Source of the DNA: Nonomuraea typhae
GTDB lineage: Bacteria; Actinomycetota; Actinomycetes; Streptosporangiales; Streptosporangiaceae
Assembly: GCF_009760925.1 (NCBI RefSeq)
Contig: NZ_VRLV01000004.1
Span: forward strand, 188,308 to 252,307
DNA length: 64,000 nt
Direction: 5' to 3'
Below the pieces are notes generated by a model that was not told where the DNA came from, did not search any database, and saw only the letters and a list, made by a program, of their open reading frames with translations. Below, piece by piece: positions 39,543 through 46,819 of the stretch. The position numbers were made by a program, and so were the translations under genes. Positions within the stretch are counted from its first letter, which is position 1; every line of letters starts with the position of its first letter.

Positions 39543-40280
39543 TCAACGGTAATAGCCGATGCGCTGGCTGATCTCCCGGGCGCCGGCGGCCAGGATCGCC
39601 CCCACCTCGGGCAGGCGCTCCGGCGTCAGCCGGTAGGACGGGCCGGAGGCGCTGACCGCCGCCACCACGGCGCCGTCCGCCCCCTGGACCGGCGCCGCTA
39701 CCGCGTTCAGGCCCACCTCCAGCTCCTCGACCGCGCTGGCCCAGCCGCGCTCCCTGATCTCCGCCAGGCCCAGGCCCTCGGCGGTGACGATCGTGGCCGG
39801 GGTGAAACGCTCCAGCTCGCCGGGCAGGCGCAGGGCGCCGAACGCCAGCAGCACCTTGCCGCTGGAGGTGGCGTGGGACGGGGTGCGCTGGCCCACCCAG
39901 TTGTGCCCGCTGATCGCCGCCGGGCCGCGCACCTGGCTGATGTTGACCGCGTACCCGTCCTGCGGGACCGCCAGGTTCACGGTCTCGCCGACCTCCTCGG
40001 CCAGCCTGCGGCAGACCTCGCGGCTCTCCTTGGACAGGTCGAGCTGGGCCGTGGCCGCGCCCGCCAGCCGTACCACGCCGAAGCCGAGGCGGTAGCGGCC
40101 GCGCTCGCCGCTCTGCTCCACGAGCCCGCCCTGCTCCAGGGCGCTGAGCAGGCGGAACGCGGTGGACTTGTGGACGTCGAGCTCCACCGCCAGGTCGGTC
40201 ACCCGCGTGGCTCCCTCGCGGGCCAGGATCTCGAGGATCGCGATCGCCCGATCGACCGACTGCACCGAGCTGTTGCTCAT
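39543..40280 (-). CDS. IclR-family regulator whose start codon lies in the att core
   Basis: 245 aa from ATG 40280 (MSNSSVQSVDRAIAILEILAREGATRV). N-terminal winged helix: VTDLAVELDVHKSTAFRLLSALEQGGLVEQ. C-terminal IclR effector domain: SSGKVLLAFGAL and VAAVSASGPSYRLTPERL. The ATG is inside the 19-bp direct repeat that bounds the integrated element, so the coding sequence is intact but everything upstream is element DNA. In the uninterrupted chromosome the VOC gene (49479) would have been its divergent neighbour, about 50 bases away. Effector unknown; a role with sarcosine or glyoxylate genes is possible. Confidence 0.93.
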   Translation of the reverse strand: MSNSSVQSVDRAIAILEILAREGATRVTDLAVELDVHKSTAFRLLSALEQGGLVEQSGERGRYRLGFGVVRLAGAATAQLDLSKESREVCRRLAEEVGETVNLAVPQDGYAVNISQVRGPAAISGHNWVGQRTPSHATSSGKVLLAFGALRLPGELERFTPATIVTAEGLGLAEIRERGWASAVEELEVGLNAVAAPVQGADGAVVAAVSASGPSYRLTPERLPEVGAILAAGAREISQRIGYYR

Positions 40281-40290
40281 GGCGCAACAG
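40272..40290. repeat. attL core (19-bp direct repeat, left copy)
   Basis: GTTGCTCATGGCGCAACAG, identical to 49419-49437. It contains an inverted repeat GTTGC-N7-GCAAC and the CAT complement of the iclR start codon (40278-40280). The integrase stop lies 55 bases inside the element. Typical attachment core of a tyrosine-recombinase element. Confidence 0.92.
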
Positions 40291-40325
40291 TCTAGGCCAG
40301 GTCAGGCATGATTTGAGCGTCTGGA

Positions 40326-40343
40326 GGAGCCAATTCGGGAGCC
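40326..40343 (+). repeat. Left arm-type repeat pair (GGAGCC)
   Basis: GGAGCC occurs twice, 12 bp apart, in an 18-bp segment that matches 49299-49316 near attR at 16 of 18 positions in the same orientation. This is the arrangement expected for integrase arm-binding sites. Confidence 0.65.
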
Positions 40344-40344
40344 G

Positions 40345-41493
40345 TCACGCGGACCCGACCTTAATGATCTTATCCATTGCCTGAGCTCCGTCGATGATCA
40401 CGGGGCGTAGTTCGTGACGGTAAACGGTCTCAGTTGTAGCGGTGTTGGAATGCCCAACGAGGGTCGCGATGTTCTCGATGGATACGTTTCCGTGGTTGCT
40501 AAGCAGGGATACGAATGTGTGTCGAAGTTCCCGAGGCACCCATTCCTTTCCGAGTCCGGCAGCGGTTGTGATCTGACGGAATCTGTAGCGGATCTGGGTA
40601 TCAGTAAAGGCTGTGCCGTCCTCATGGCAGAAAACTAGGTTGTTGTCCTGCCATGCATCTCCGGCAGCGAGCCGTTCGGCTGCCTGGCGTTTTTTGTGTG
40701 TCGAGAGTGCTCTTATTCCAAGCTTCGCGATAGCGAAACCTCTTCGAGATTTCTTTGTCTTGGTGTCTCCGCTCGCTCTGTCAGACCTGAGGACGTAAAC
40801 GACGCCCTTGGTCAGGTCGACGTCATCCCATTTAAGTGCTCTTGCCTCTTCTGTGCGAAGTCCAGTGAGAAGGCATAGGATCACGTAGGGACCTATGCGC
40901 CACTTCTTGTTCATCGAGGTTTTCACCAAGATGCTGGCCTGTTCGAGATTGAGGCATTTGCTGGCGCGGCCCGTCGTGCCCTTGGGTGCATCTATGAGTT
41001 CGGCAACGTTTTGTATTGCCAGTCCGCGACGCATTGCCATACGAATTGCGCGACGCAGTAAGTTTAGGAGGAGACTAAGGGATCTGGTGGACAATGTCGC
41101 ACTCAGGCCCGTGAGCCATTTGTGAAGTATGTCGGCAGTTAGCTTCTTGAGGCTCCCTCCTCCTATAAGTCGTTCGATGTATGTTTTGGAAATCGACTTG
41201 TATTGCCGCAATGTTTCCGGCGACTCCGCATTCAGACCTTGGTCCAAGAAGTCACGCATGCACTGAGTGACCGTATAGGTCTCAGAGGTCTTTGCTCCTC
41301 TTTCTACCTCCTTGATAGCCTCTTTCAGCTTCTGCTTTACTTCACTCTTGGTCCTCCCCTTTCGCTTGAGTCGATTGCGTGTCCCGTCCGGCTTGGGGTC
41401 GAGATCGATGGCTCCAGTCCATCTACCGTTCTCGGGGTAGATCGACCCTTCGTAGTCGCCAATCGAAATTCTCACTAGATCACCTCCATTCAA
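40345..41493 (-). CDS. int: Site-specific tyrosine integrase of the element
   Basis: 382 aa from ATG 41493 (MNGGDLVRISIGDYEGSIYP). N-terminal arm-binding domain (~1-70), SAM-like core-binding domain (~72-165, TVTQCMRDFLDQGLNAES), catalytic domain after ~180. Catalytic residues: Arg213 (LLTGLRTEEARAL), Arg324 (PRELRHTF, with Arg in place of the usual first His), His348 (LVGHSNTATTE) and Tyr358 (TVYRHEL). It catalyses integration at the 5' end of iclR and, with Xis, excision. Ends next to attL, as in pSAM2-type elements. Confidence 0.95.
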   Translation of the reverse strand: MNGGDLVRISIGDYEGSIYPENGRWTGAIDLDPKPDGTRNRLKRKGRTKSEVKQKLKEAIKEVERGAKTSETYTVTQCMRDFLDQGLNAESPETLRQYKSISKTYIERLIGGGSLKKLTADILHKWLTGLSATLSTRSLSLLLNLLRRAIRMAMRRGLAIQNVAELIDAPKGTTGRASKCLNLEQASILVKTSMNKKWRIGPYVILCLLTGLRTEEARALKWDDVDLTKGVVYVLRSDRASGDTKTKKSRRGFAIAKLGIRALSTHKKRQAAERLAAGDAWQDNNLVFCHEDGTAFTDTQIRYRFRQITTAAGLGKEWVPRELRHTFVSLLSNHGNVSIENIATLVGHSNTATTETVYRHELRPVIIDGAQAMDKIIKVGSA

Positions 41494-41561
41494 TGTGATT
41501 GCGCGTGCCTTGATCTGCTTTTGAGGCGCGCCACCAGTTTCGTGGAGATCAAGGCGGTTGG

Positions 41562-41708
41562 TTAGCTAGTCGTGTTTCGTTGGATGTAATCGTCGATGGC
41601 CTTTCTGATAATGAAAGCCAAGTCTCTTTCTTGCTTCTTGGCGATCTCCTCTAGCTTGCGGCGACGCTCACTGTCGAGTCGGAGTGTGAAGTTCTCGGTG
41701 GTGGCCAT
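41562..41708 (-). CDS. Small ribbon-helix-helix protein
   Basis: 48 aa from ATG 41708, preceded by GAGGGAG. MATTENFTLRLDSERRRKLE, then EIAKKQERDLAFIIRKAIDDYI: a beta strand followed by two helices, the CopG/Arc-like fold used for DNA binding or as an antitoxin. Lies between int and xis on the same strand, so it may regulate int/xis or act as a recombination directionality accessory. Confidence 0.8.
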   Translation of the reverse strand: MATTENFTLRLDSERRRKLEEIAKKQERDLAFIIRKAIDDYIQRNTTS

Positions 41709-41786
41709 CTGAGACTCCCTCTACCTCTACCGGCAAGCCACTCACAGCCTGCATTGCAGTGCACTGCGGCGCAATGCACTCGATAG

Positions 41787-41966
41787 TTAGGTCTTTGTAT
41801 CCTCCTCTTCGCGTGCTTTAAGAAAGTCCGCCAACTGCTGTTCGGTGATGCGACGAAGCTTTCCGATCTTGATGCTTCTCAACTCACCGTTCCTGATCAG
41901 TTCATAGATCTTGTCCCGACCGACGTTGAGCAGCTTTGCTACCTGTTCGACCTTGTACGCCCTCAC
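41787..41966 (-). CDS. xis: Excisionase (MerR-type helix-turn-helix)
   Basis: 59 aa from GTG 41966. MRAYKVEQVAKLLNVGRDKIYELIRNGELRSIKIGKLRRITEQQLADFL is the standard excisionase-family winged helix. It should bend attL/attR and drive integrase toward excision. Located in the usual xis position upstream of int, separated here by the RHH gene. Confidence 0.92.
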   Translation of the reverse strand: MRAYKVEQVAKLLNVGRDKIYELIRNGELRSIKIGKLRRITEQQLADFLKAREEEDTKT

Positions 41967-42001
41967 TCAGGTACCACCCCCTTCCGCTACGGTCCGTAGT
42001 T

Positions 42002-42084
42002 GTCTCAATGTCTCGTCTCACGGTGCGCGTGTGGCCTATACACGCGCAGACGCACGTGAGACTGAGACATTGAGACGATGAGAC
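42002..42084. other. Large nested dyad with TGAGAC direct repeats (candidate clt/transfer locus)
   Basis: Outer arms pair 42002-42021 with 42056-42076 (20 bp with one bulged base; the end segments GTCTCAATGTCTC and GAGACATTGAGAC are perfect complements). An inner hairpin GCGCGTGT / ACACGCGC occupies 42025-42047. TGAGAC occurs four times on one side (42057, 42063, 42071, 42079), with complementary GTCTCA copies on the other. It lies at the 3' end of the translocase gene, where clt loci bound by TraB are found in related plasmids. Assignment is inference; a xis promoter operator is the alternative. Confidence 0.55.
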
Positions 42085-42103
42085 GACTACCGAGAGTGGA
42101 TGA

Positions 42104-43948
42104 CTACGCGGTGTCGGAGTCGAGTCGGGCTCGCCAGCGGCCACGACTCACCTGACGTACTCTCCCGTCGTCTTCGAGCCGGGCTAGTCGCCGGTAAATG
42201 GTGGGACGGCTCATTCCCGTGACCTGTTTGAGTTCATCGATGGATATCCCCCCTTCGGGGGCGTCACGCAGAACGGTCCACAATGCGCTGTCGTCGTGTC
42301 TGGGTGCATCGCGGCGGGCGTGTCGTGGTGATGTCTGGCTTTGCGTCCGGCTCGCGTCCGCGGGCGGTTCAGGCGCGTGCGCGGCGGCTTCCAGAGCGGC
42401 CAGGGATACCGTGTCGAGAGTTGGGCGGCGGTGGGCGTGACGTTCGGCGGTGACCTGCACGCCGGCGTCGTTGAGGAGGTAGGTGCGGGCGCGGCGGGGG
42501 ATGTCGTGTTCGGGGGCGGAGACGAGGAATTTGCCGGGGGCATCAAGCTTGTGGGCGTGCCATCCGGCCTTAACCATGCCCTGGCCGAATATCAGGTCGC
42601 CATCGCGGGGTTCACGTACCCGGAAGGCCACCCGGATGTCAGTCTGCGAACGCACGGCGTTCCTACCGCCCATGGCGTCCTTGGACGGGCGTTGTGTGGC
42701 AAGGATCAGGTTGACCGCAGAGGCGCGGCCGCGCCGTACGAGGGAATCGGCGTACTTGAGTGCCTTTGGTGCCTCTTCGGCGAGTTCGGCGTACTCGTCG
42801 ATGATGATCACCAGGGCGGGACGCTCCGGGGTAGGCTCCCAGACCCGTAGGCCGTGCCGGGTGAGGTCGTCAGCTCGTCCGTCGAAGATGGTGACTGCGT
42901 CCCGGAGGAGCGCCTCTGCCTCTTGCGGGGTGGTGGCCAACCGGTCGATGCACGAAGCCCACGGTTGCAGCTCCATCCCCCGCTTGAGATCGACTGCCCA
43001 GATGATCACGTCCGGGCATGCGGTCAGTTCGGCAAGCAGTACGTTGAGGCCGCCGGATTTGCCCCCGCCTGACAACCCGCCGAACAGTGCATGCCTCCGG
43101 AGGAACAGCACCCGTGCCGGGCTGCCGTCCTCGAACACTCCGAGTTTGACCGGTTGGGTTATGGAGGTGATCGACGGGCCTGGGTAGGTGATGGCGTCGG
43201 CGTGTGGGTCGGTTTCGATCACGCGCACGTCGGCGCGGTTGGCCTTCTTGCTGGCCACCGGTTGGACGCGTACCCCGCCGCGCATGCTGCCCAGGGCTGA
43301 TTCCAGGCGGGGGATGGCCGTGATGGCGTCCTCTACCGTCTGCCCCAGGCCGAGCCCGAGGCGGAAGCGGTAGCCCCACAGGTCTACGATTGCCGATTGC
43401 ACGCGCGAGCCTGCCAGACCGGCCGCTTGGGCGATGTCGGGCCATGCTGCCAAGGTGCGTTCGACGCGGACGCGGGCGCGGCGGCGGCGGTGTGCCCACC
43501 AGGGCAGGGCCAGCAGTAGGCACCCGATGTTGAGCACGAGCGGCCACGGTCTGGTGAACGGCCCGTGCATCGTGGCGGCCGTGAGCCATCCCCCCGCGAA
43601 CACGGTGACGCCAGCGGCGTATCCGCGTTCGATCGGGCGGGTGAGGTTGACCCAGCGACCTGCCATCAGCAGCGCGCCCGCCGCAGTGACGGTGCCGCCA
43701 GCGACGGTGGGCCACCACAGCGGGTAGAAGGTGTGCAGGATCATCCCCGACCCCATGAGCAGGGCGAGCGTGGTCACGGGGGCCAGTTCGGAGCGGTAGC
43801 GCCACAGTGCCCGCCCGATGCCGTCGATGATCAGGGGCGCGAAGTCGAGGTCATCGGTGATGGAGGCCATGGGTTGGATGCCGTACCGGCGCATGCGGCG
43901 GGCGTTGCGTCGCATGTGGTGGCGGGACACGCGGCGGTGGCTGGTCAT
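42104..43948 (-). CDS. TraB/TraSA-type FtsK-like DNA translocase
   Basis: 614 aa; ATG 43948 overlaps the upstream stop. N-terminal membrane helices (~55-75, 80-95, 110-125, 135-150). FtsK/SpoIIIE motor with Walker A GGLSGGGKSGG (Lys297) and Walker B ALVIIIDEYAELAEEA, then NLILATQRPSKDAMGG and RSQTDIRVAFRV. A C-terminal winged helix (ISIDELKQVTGMSRPTIYRRLARLEDDGRV) should recognise clt repeats. This single protein moves double-stranded DNA between mycelial compartments in AICE and Streptomyces plasmids. Confidence 0.93.
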   Translation of the reverse strand: MTSHRRVSRHHMRRNARRMRRYGIQPMASITDDLDFAPLIIDGIGRALWRYRSELAPVTTLALLMGSGMILHTFYPLWWPTVAGGTVTAAGALLMAGRWVNLTRPIERGYAAGVTVFAGGWLTAATMHGPFTRPWPLVLNIGCLLLALPWWAHRRRRARVRVERTLAAWPDIAQAAGLAGSRVQSAIVDLWGYRFRLGLGLGQTVEDAITAIPRLESALGSMRGGVRVQPVASKKANRADVRVIETDPHADAITYPGPSITSITQPVKLGVFEDGSPARVLFLRRHALFGGLSGGGKSGGLNVLLAELTACPDVIIWAVDLKRGMELQPWASCIDRLATTPQEAEALLRDAVTIFDGRADDLTRHGLRVWEPTPERPALVIIIDEYAELAEEAPKALKYADSLVRRGRASAVNLILATQRPSKDAMGGRNAVRSQTDIRVAFRVREPRDGDLIFGQGMVKAGWHAHKLDAPGKFLVSAPEHDIPRRARTYLLNDAGVQVTAERHAHRRPTLDTVSLAALEAAAHAPEPPADASRTQSQTSPRHARRDAPRHDDSALWTVLRDAPEGGISIDELKQVTGMSRPTIYRRLARLEDDGRVRQVSRGRWRARLDSDTA

Positions 43949-44310
43949 CGGCCGCCCCCGCTGGTGCCGGGAACGTGGCGGGCGTCGGCGCGTTGCTGGT
44001 GGCCCAGCTCGTCACGGATGTAGTACAGCGGGTCGCGGTCGCCATCAGCGTGGGCGCTCAACGTGGCCTGGATGGCGGCGATCAGGTCGGCGCGGCGGCG
44101 GCGTGTGGCGGCCAGGTCGGCTCGCAGGCTCGCGACCTGGTCGATCAGGTCAGGGGTGTCGGCCAGGGCCTCAAGGATGTGACGCCACATCTCGTTGAGG
44201 GCAGAAGCGGACTTGGCGAAGGTTGCGACCAGGTGAGTGGCAGTGGTGTTGCGGGTAGCCACGGACTCCAGGTCAGGGTGCGGGTAGGGGTGGCGGTATC
44301 GGTGGGTCAT
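43945..44310 (-). CDS. Transfer-region protein of unknown function
   Basis: 121 aa from ATG 44310, with GGAGGCGATC upstream; stop overlaps the translocase ATG (ATGA). Largely helical: LNEMWRHILEALADTPDLIDQVASLRADLAATRRRRADLIAAIQATL is a likely coiled coil. Translational coupling to the translocase suggests an accessory or assembly role. Not otherwise recognised. Confidence 0.7.
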   Translation of the reverse strand: MTHRYRHPYPHPDLESVATRNTTATHLVATFAKSASALNEMWRHILEALADTPDLIDQVASLRADLAATRRRRADLIAAIQATLSAHADGDRDPLYYIRDELGHQQRADARHVPGTSGGGR

Positions 44311-44325
44311 TAGTGATCGCCTCCT

Positions 44326-44466
44326 TCAATCGGCGGTGGTGGTGGGGCCAAGGGCGGTTCCTTTCGTTGGCGGTTGGTGAGCGGTTCGGGCGGGTGGTGG
44401 TGCCAGGTGCGCGCGAGCCTGGCACAGGGGTTCCGTCGGGGCCGGGGGATGCCGGCGGCGGGTCAT
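44326..44466 (-). CDS. Possible small proline-rich protein
   Basis: 46 aa from ATG 44466, which overlaps the preceding stop (ATGA). Its own stop abuts the Shine-Dalgarno of the next gene. Composition is Pro/Thr/Ala-rich with no fold (MTRRRHPPAPTEPLCQARAH). The tight packing is the only support; it may be untranslated. Confidence 0.35.
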   Translation of the reverse strand: MTRRRHPPAPTEPLCQARAHLAPPPARTAHQPPTKGTALGPTTTAD

Positions 44467-44651
44467 TGGTTGGTGATCAGGTTGAACACGCCGACGAGGA
44501 ATCGCCGGATGTCGGGTGAGATCACGGTGCCTGCCAGCATGAATCCGAAAAGGATGCAGACAACGGCCTCCCACACGCGCAACCCCAGGTACCTCATGGC
44601 GATGAACACGGTTAGGCCCAGCAGCACGACCACGGGGACTGAGATATTCAT
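44463..44651 (-). CDS. Small two-helix membrane protein
   Basis: 62 aa from ATG 44651, after AGGAGGTGAGGCACCTA. MNISVPVVVLLGLTVFIAMR and a second hydrophobic stretch (AVVCILFGFMLAGTVI) give two TM helices, then a short tail (SPDIRRFLVGVFNLITNQ). Resembles the small Spd-type membrane proteins involved in spread of transferred DNA, by position and type only. Confidence 0.7.
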   Translation of the reverse strand: MNISVPVVVLLGLTVFIAMRYLGLRVWEAVVCILFGFMLAGTVISPDIRRFLVGVFNLITNQ

Positions 44652-44701
44652 TAGGTGCCTCACCTCCTCTCATGCCGTAGCGGCGGGTGTCTGGCAGGGG
44701 A

Positions 44702-44836
44702 TCAGAGGCCGTCGAGGGTGGCCTTACGGCGGTGCCAGCGGTAGCGGGCACGGCACTTGACGCACCTACGGCATCCGGGACGTACAGCGGCACCACACGG
44801 GCAGGTGCGACGCATGGACCGGGGCATGGGCGTCAA
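44702..44836 (-). CDS. Cysteine-rich mini-protein, TTG start
   Basis: 44 aa from TTG 44836, whose TTGA overlaps the previous stop; an ideal AAAAGGAGGTGAT lies 9 bases upstream. The product has a CPCGAAVRPGCRRCVKCRAR core (CxC, then C..C..C) followed by basic residues, suggesting a zinc-binding knuckle. ATG 44827 is in frame but too far from the ribosome-binding site. Likely DNA- or protein-binding accessory of the transfer region. Confidence 0.7.
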   Translation of the reverse strand: MTPMPRSMRRTCPCGAAVRPGCRRCVKCRARYRWHRRKATLDGL

Positions 44837-45063
44837 CGGCAATCACCTCCTTTTCGGGCACTCGGCTGCTGTGATCGCGTGCAGTGATGGGAGTACGCAC
44901 CGACCAGGCGACGCGTCATCCGCTCGGCGTGCGTCGGGTCGGTCCCGTCCAGGCGGCGGCGGTGATCCTCAGAGCGGATGGCGATCACCACGACCACAAA
45001 CACGACCAGGGTGGTGATCACCATCAGCAGCGCTACCAGGACAATCAGCAGCGGGAGATCCAC
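44833..45063 (-). CDS. Small single-pass membrane protein
   Basis: 76 aa from GTG 45063, 1 base after the preceding stop. One long TM helix (LPLLIVLVALLMVITTLVVFVVVVIAI), then a basic cytoplasmic tail (RSEDHRRRLDGTDPTHAERMTRRL) with several His and Cys. The open frame continues upstream through the neighbouring gene; the coupled GTG is preferred. Transfer-region spd-like protein by context. Confidence 0.65.
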   Translation of the reverse strand: MDLPLLIVLVALLMVITTLVVFVVVVIAIRSEDHRRRLDGTDPTHAERMTRRLVGAYSHHCTRSQQPSARKGGDCR

Positions 45064-45064
45064 C

Positions 45065-45418
45065 TCATTTCCCGCCGGATAGGTGGAAGTTCGAGGTGTA
45101 GGAGGACAGCGCGCGGTGTTCGTCGATGGTCTGCCGTTCGATTGCCACCGCCGCGTACACGATCCGGCCAAAGCGCAACCGGGCGGTGTGGTGACCAGAG
45201 TCCACCGCGACGGGCACCCCGAGAATCCCCGCGATCCGCTGGACCTCCGCGATCCGTTCGCCCTCGTTGGTGAAGTCCGGGCCGCTGCGCGGATGGACCT
45301 GAAGCTCGAAGTCCAGATAGCGGGGGATTGGTAGGTCCTTGTGCTCCTCCAGGTAGGCAGTGAAACGCCGCAAGTCCGTGATGAACTTCATGCGGTCGTC
45401 AGCGTCGAGGTAGTTCAT
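45065..45418 (-). CDS. Conserved AICE/plasmid protein of unknown function
   Basis: 117 aa from ATG 45418 (MNYLDADDRMKFITDLRRFT) with GGGAAG upstream; GTG 45427 overlapping the previous stop is an alternative. PIPRYLDFELQVHPRSG, ERIAEVQRIAGILGVPVAV and TARLRFGRIVYAAVAIERQ match a small family I recall from actinomycete plasmids and AICEs. No known activity. Confidence 0.7.
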   Translation of the reverse strand: MNYLDADDRMKFITDLRRFTAYLEEHKDLPIPRYLDFELQVHPRSGPDFTNEGERIAEVQRIAGILGVPVAVDSGHHTARLRFGRIVYAAVAIERQTIDEHRALSSYTSNFHLSGGK

Positions 45419-45423
45419 GAAGA

Positions 45424-45609
45424 TCACTTCCCTTCGTGCAGGTCGGAGCAGGTCTGAAGGAATTCGGCCACCACGTGTAGCGCCACGGTGAGCAGCACCA
45501 GCACGGTTGCGGCCAGCTCGCTACACACCCACCCGTCAGGGCAGTTGTCTAGAAACTCGGCCAAGAGGCGGGTCCCAGTGATCAGGCGCGTTGGCGGGTT
45601 GATCATCAC
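45424..45609 (-). CDS. Small membrane protein
   Basis: 61 aa from ATG 45609, after GGAGGTGAAGCC. One hydrophobic segment (ELAATVLVLLTVALHVVAEFL) in the second half; Cys residues flank it. First gene of the leftward transfer operon, immediately downstream of the large operator region. Function unknown. Confidence 0.6.
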   Translation of the reverse strand: MMINPPTRLITGTRLLAEFLDNCPDGWVCSELAATVLVLLTVALHVVAEFLQTCSDLHEGK

Positions 45610-45638
45610 GGCTTCACCTCCAGACCCAGGAGCGCTGT

Positions 45639-45728
45639 GCGCGCCGAACTGTGTACGTCAAACTATGCGCGCAAAGTTGTGCGCGCGCAAGTGTGTGCGT
45701 CAAATTTGACGTACACAGTTGTGCGCGC
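45639..45728. promoter_or_regulatory. Divergent promoter with long inverted repeat (GntR operator)
   Basis: AACTGTGTACGTCAAA (45647-45662) is the exact complement of 45705-45720; extending each arm outward gives 24 bases with two mismatches. The centre carries further TTGTGCGCGC half-sites and a 14-bp palindrome CGTCAAATTTGACG at 45698-45711. It lies between the leftward transfer operon and the rightward gntR gene. This is where a KorSA-like GntR repressor would silence transfer and itself. Confidence 0.75.
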
Positions 45729-45773
45729 TAAGGTCGTGGTGACCAGTTTTCGCACGTGAGAGGAGGTGCAACG

Positions 45774-46562
45774 GTGGCTAAGGACGATGAAGGTCGCGAG
45801 GGCGCACCCGATCTGCCGCTCTGGCAGATGATTCGAGATGAGTTCATGACGGAGATCGACTCCGGACAGCGGTATCCGGCCGGCGCGTTGCTGCCGTCAG
45901 TTCGAGAGATGCGTGTCAGGTGGACCGTCAGCACCACCACGGCGAGACGCGTCATGCAAGAGTTGGTCGCTGCCGGATATGCGCGCACAGACAGCACGCG
46001 TGGGCATGTGTCCAACGGGCCGCAGCGCTCAATTTCGCAATCAAGCGATAGCGCTACTACCTCAGATGATGGGTCATCTCTCGGAATTCCGAGCGTGCGC
46101 GTGGTCGGCCCGTCCGGAGGCTCGCATTCGGATACCGCAACCGTTCACGTTCGCATAGAGCCAGCTCTACCGGAAGCCGCGCTTGCCCTCCGACTAGGCG
46201 ACCTTAGTACGCCTGTTGTAACACGTCGTAGGCTATCGATCGATGCTGACGGTATTCCCGTCCAGCTCAAAACGAGTTATCTCGCTCCTGGGGTGGGCGA
46301 GAATACGCCCTTGGTCGAGCCGGTAGCAATTGATCGTGAATGGCGGGAGGCGCTCGCTGCCCATGCCCACCGTGATCTACTGCCCGTCGATGGCTATATA
46401 CAAGCGCGCCATCCCAGCGACAATGAAGCAAGGGTACTAAAGATTTCGCAGACAGCCTGTGTGCTTGTCCGTGCGGAACTAACGCGCGATAAGGAGAGTA
46501 ATCCAGTCGATTTTACCGTCACAGTGTGGCCGGGTGACAGTACTCGCTTGGCGCTTGCCTGA
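45774..46562 (+). CDS. GntR-family regulator (probable transfer repressor)
   Basis: 262 aa from GTG 45774, after GAGAGGAGGTG. N-terminal GntR winged helix: DLPLWQMIRDEFMTEIDSGQRYPAGALLPSVREMRVRWTVSTTTARRVMQELVAAGYA. The C-terminal ~140 residues have UTRA-like features (TVHVRIEPALPEAALALRLGDLSTPVVTRRRLSIDADGIPVQLKTSYLA). Position and divergent operator suggest the role played by KorSA in pSAM2. A terminator follows. Confidence 0.88.
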   Translation: MAKDDEGREGAPDLPLWQMIRDEFMTEIDSGQRYPAGALLPSVREMRVRWTVSTTTARRVMQELVAAGYARTDSTRGHVSNGPQRSISQSSDSATTSDDGSSLGIPSVRVVGPSGGSHSDTATVHVRIEPALPEAALALRLGDLSTPVVTRRRLSIDADGIPVQLKTSYLAPGVGENTPLVEPVAIDREWREALAAHAHRDLLPVDGYIQARHPSDNEARVLKISQTACVLVRAELTRDKESNPVDFTVTVWPGDSTRLALA

Positions 46563-46577
46563 CAAAGGCTCAAACGC

Positions 46578-46609
46578 AAGGGCGTACCGTGATGGACCGG
46601 TACGCCCTT
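46578..46609 (+). terminator. Terminator between convergent genes
   Basis: Perfect 12-bp stem AAGGGCGTACCG / CGGTACGCCCTT with an 8-nt loop, 16 bases after the gntR stop. It separates the rightward gntR from the leftward gene at 46646 and can serve both directions. Confidence 0.85.
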
Positions 46610-46645
46610 CGATCATTTGAGAGGGGGCACACTTCAAAGTGAAAC

Positions 46646-46816
46646 CTACTCTCCACCCCACGAAAAAGCGCCGGACTTATCCTGGTGGTTTCCCTGGTGA
46701 CCTTGTGGAAGCACGCAGATCACGGTGAATGACTCCCAGGAATCCGGCCACAGTTCCGTCTCGCCACAGGCTTCCTCCGGCTGGACGCCTGGCTCACTTG
46801 GATCACTGTCCACCAT
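46646..46816 (-). CDS. Small Cys/His-motif protein
   Basis: 56 aa from ATG 46816, 4 bases after the GntR-2 stop; CAGGTAA is a weak ribosome-binding site. The acidic first half (MVDSDPSEPGVQPEEACGET) leads to VICVLPQGHQGNHQDKSGAF followed by SWGGE. The C-x5-GHxGxH-x5-F/W pattern is common in tiny actinobacterial proteins thought to bind a metal. Coupled to the GntR gene. Function unknown. Confidence 0.6.
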   Translation of the reverse strand: MVDSDPSEPGVQPEEACGETELWPDSWESFTVICVLPQGHQGNHQDKSGAFSWGGE

Positions 46817-46819
46817 CGG

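Noticed and set aside
40250..40345. tRNA gene as integration site
   Set aside because: No cloverleaf or tRNA 3' end is visible; the repeat lies in the iclR 5' end.
44326..44796. 156-codon frame over the small transfer genes
   Set aside because: Overlaps three better supported small genes in another frame; only its last 46 codons, with an ATGA overlap, were kept as a weak candidate.
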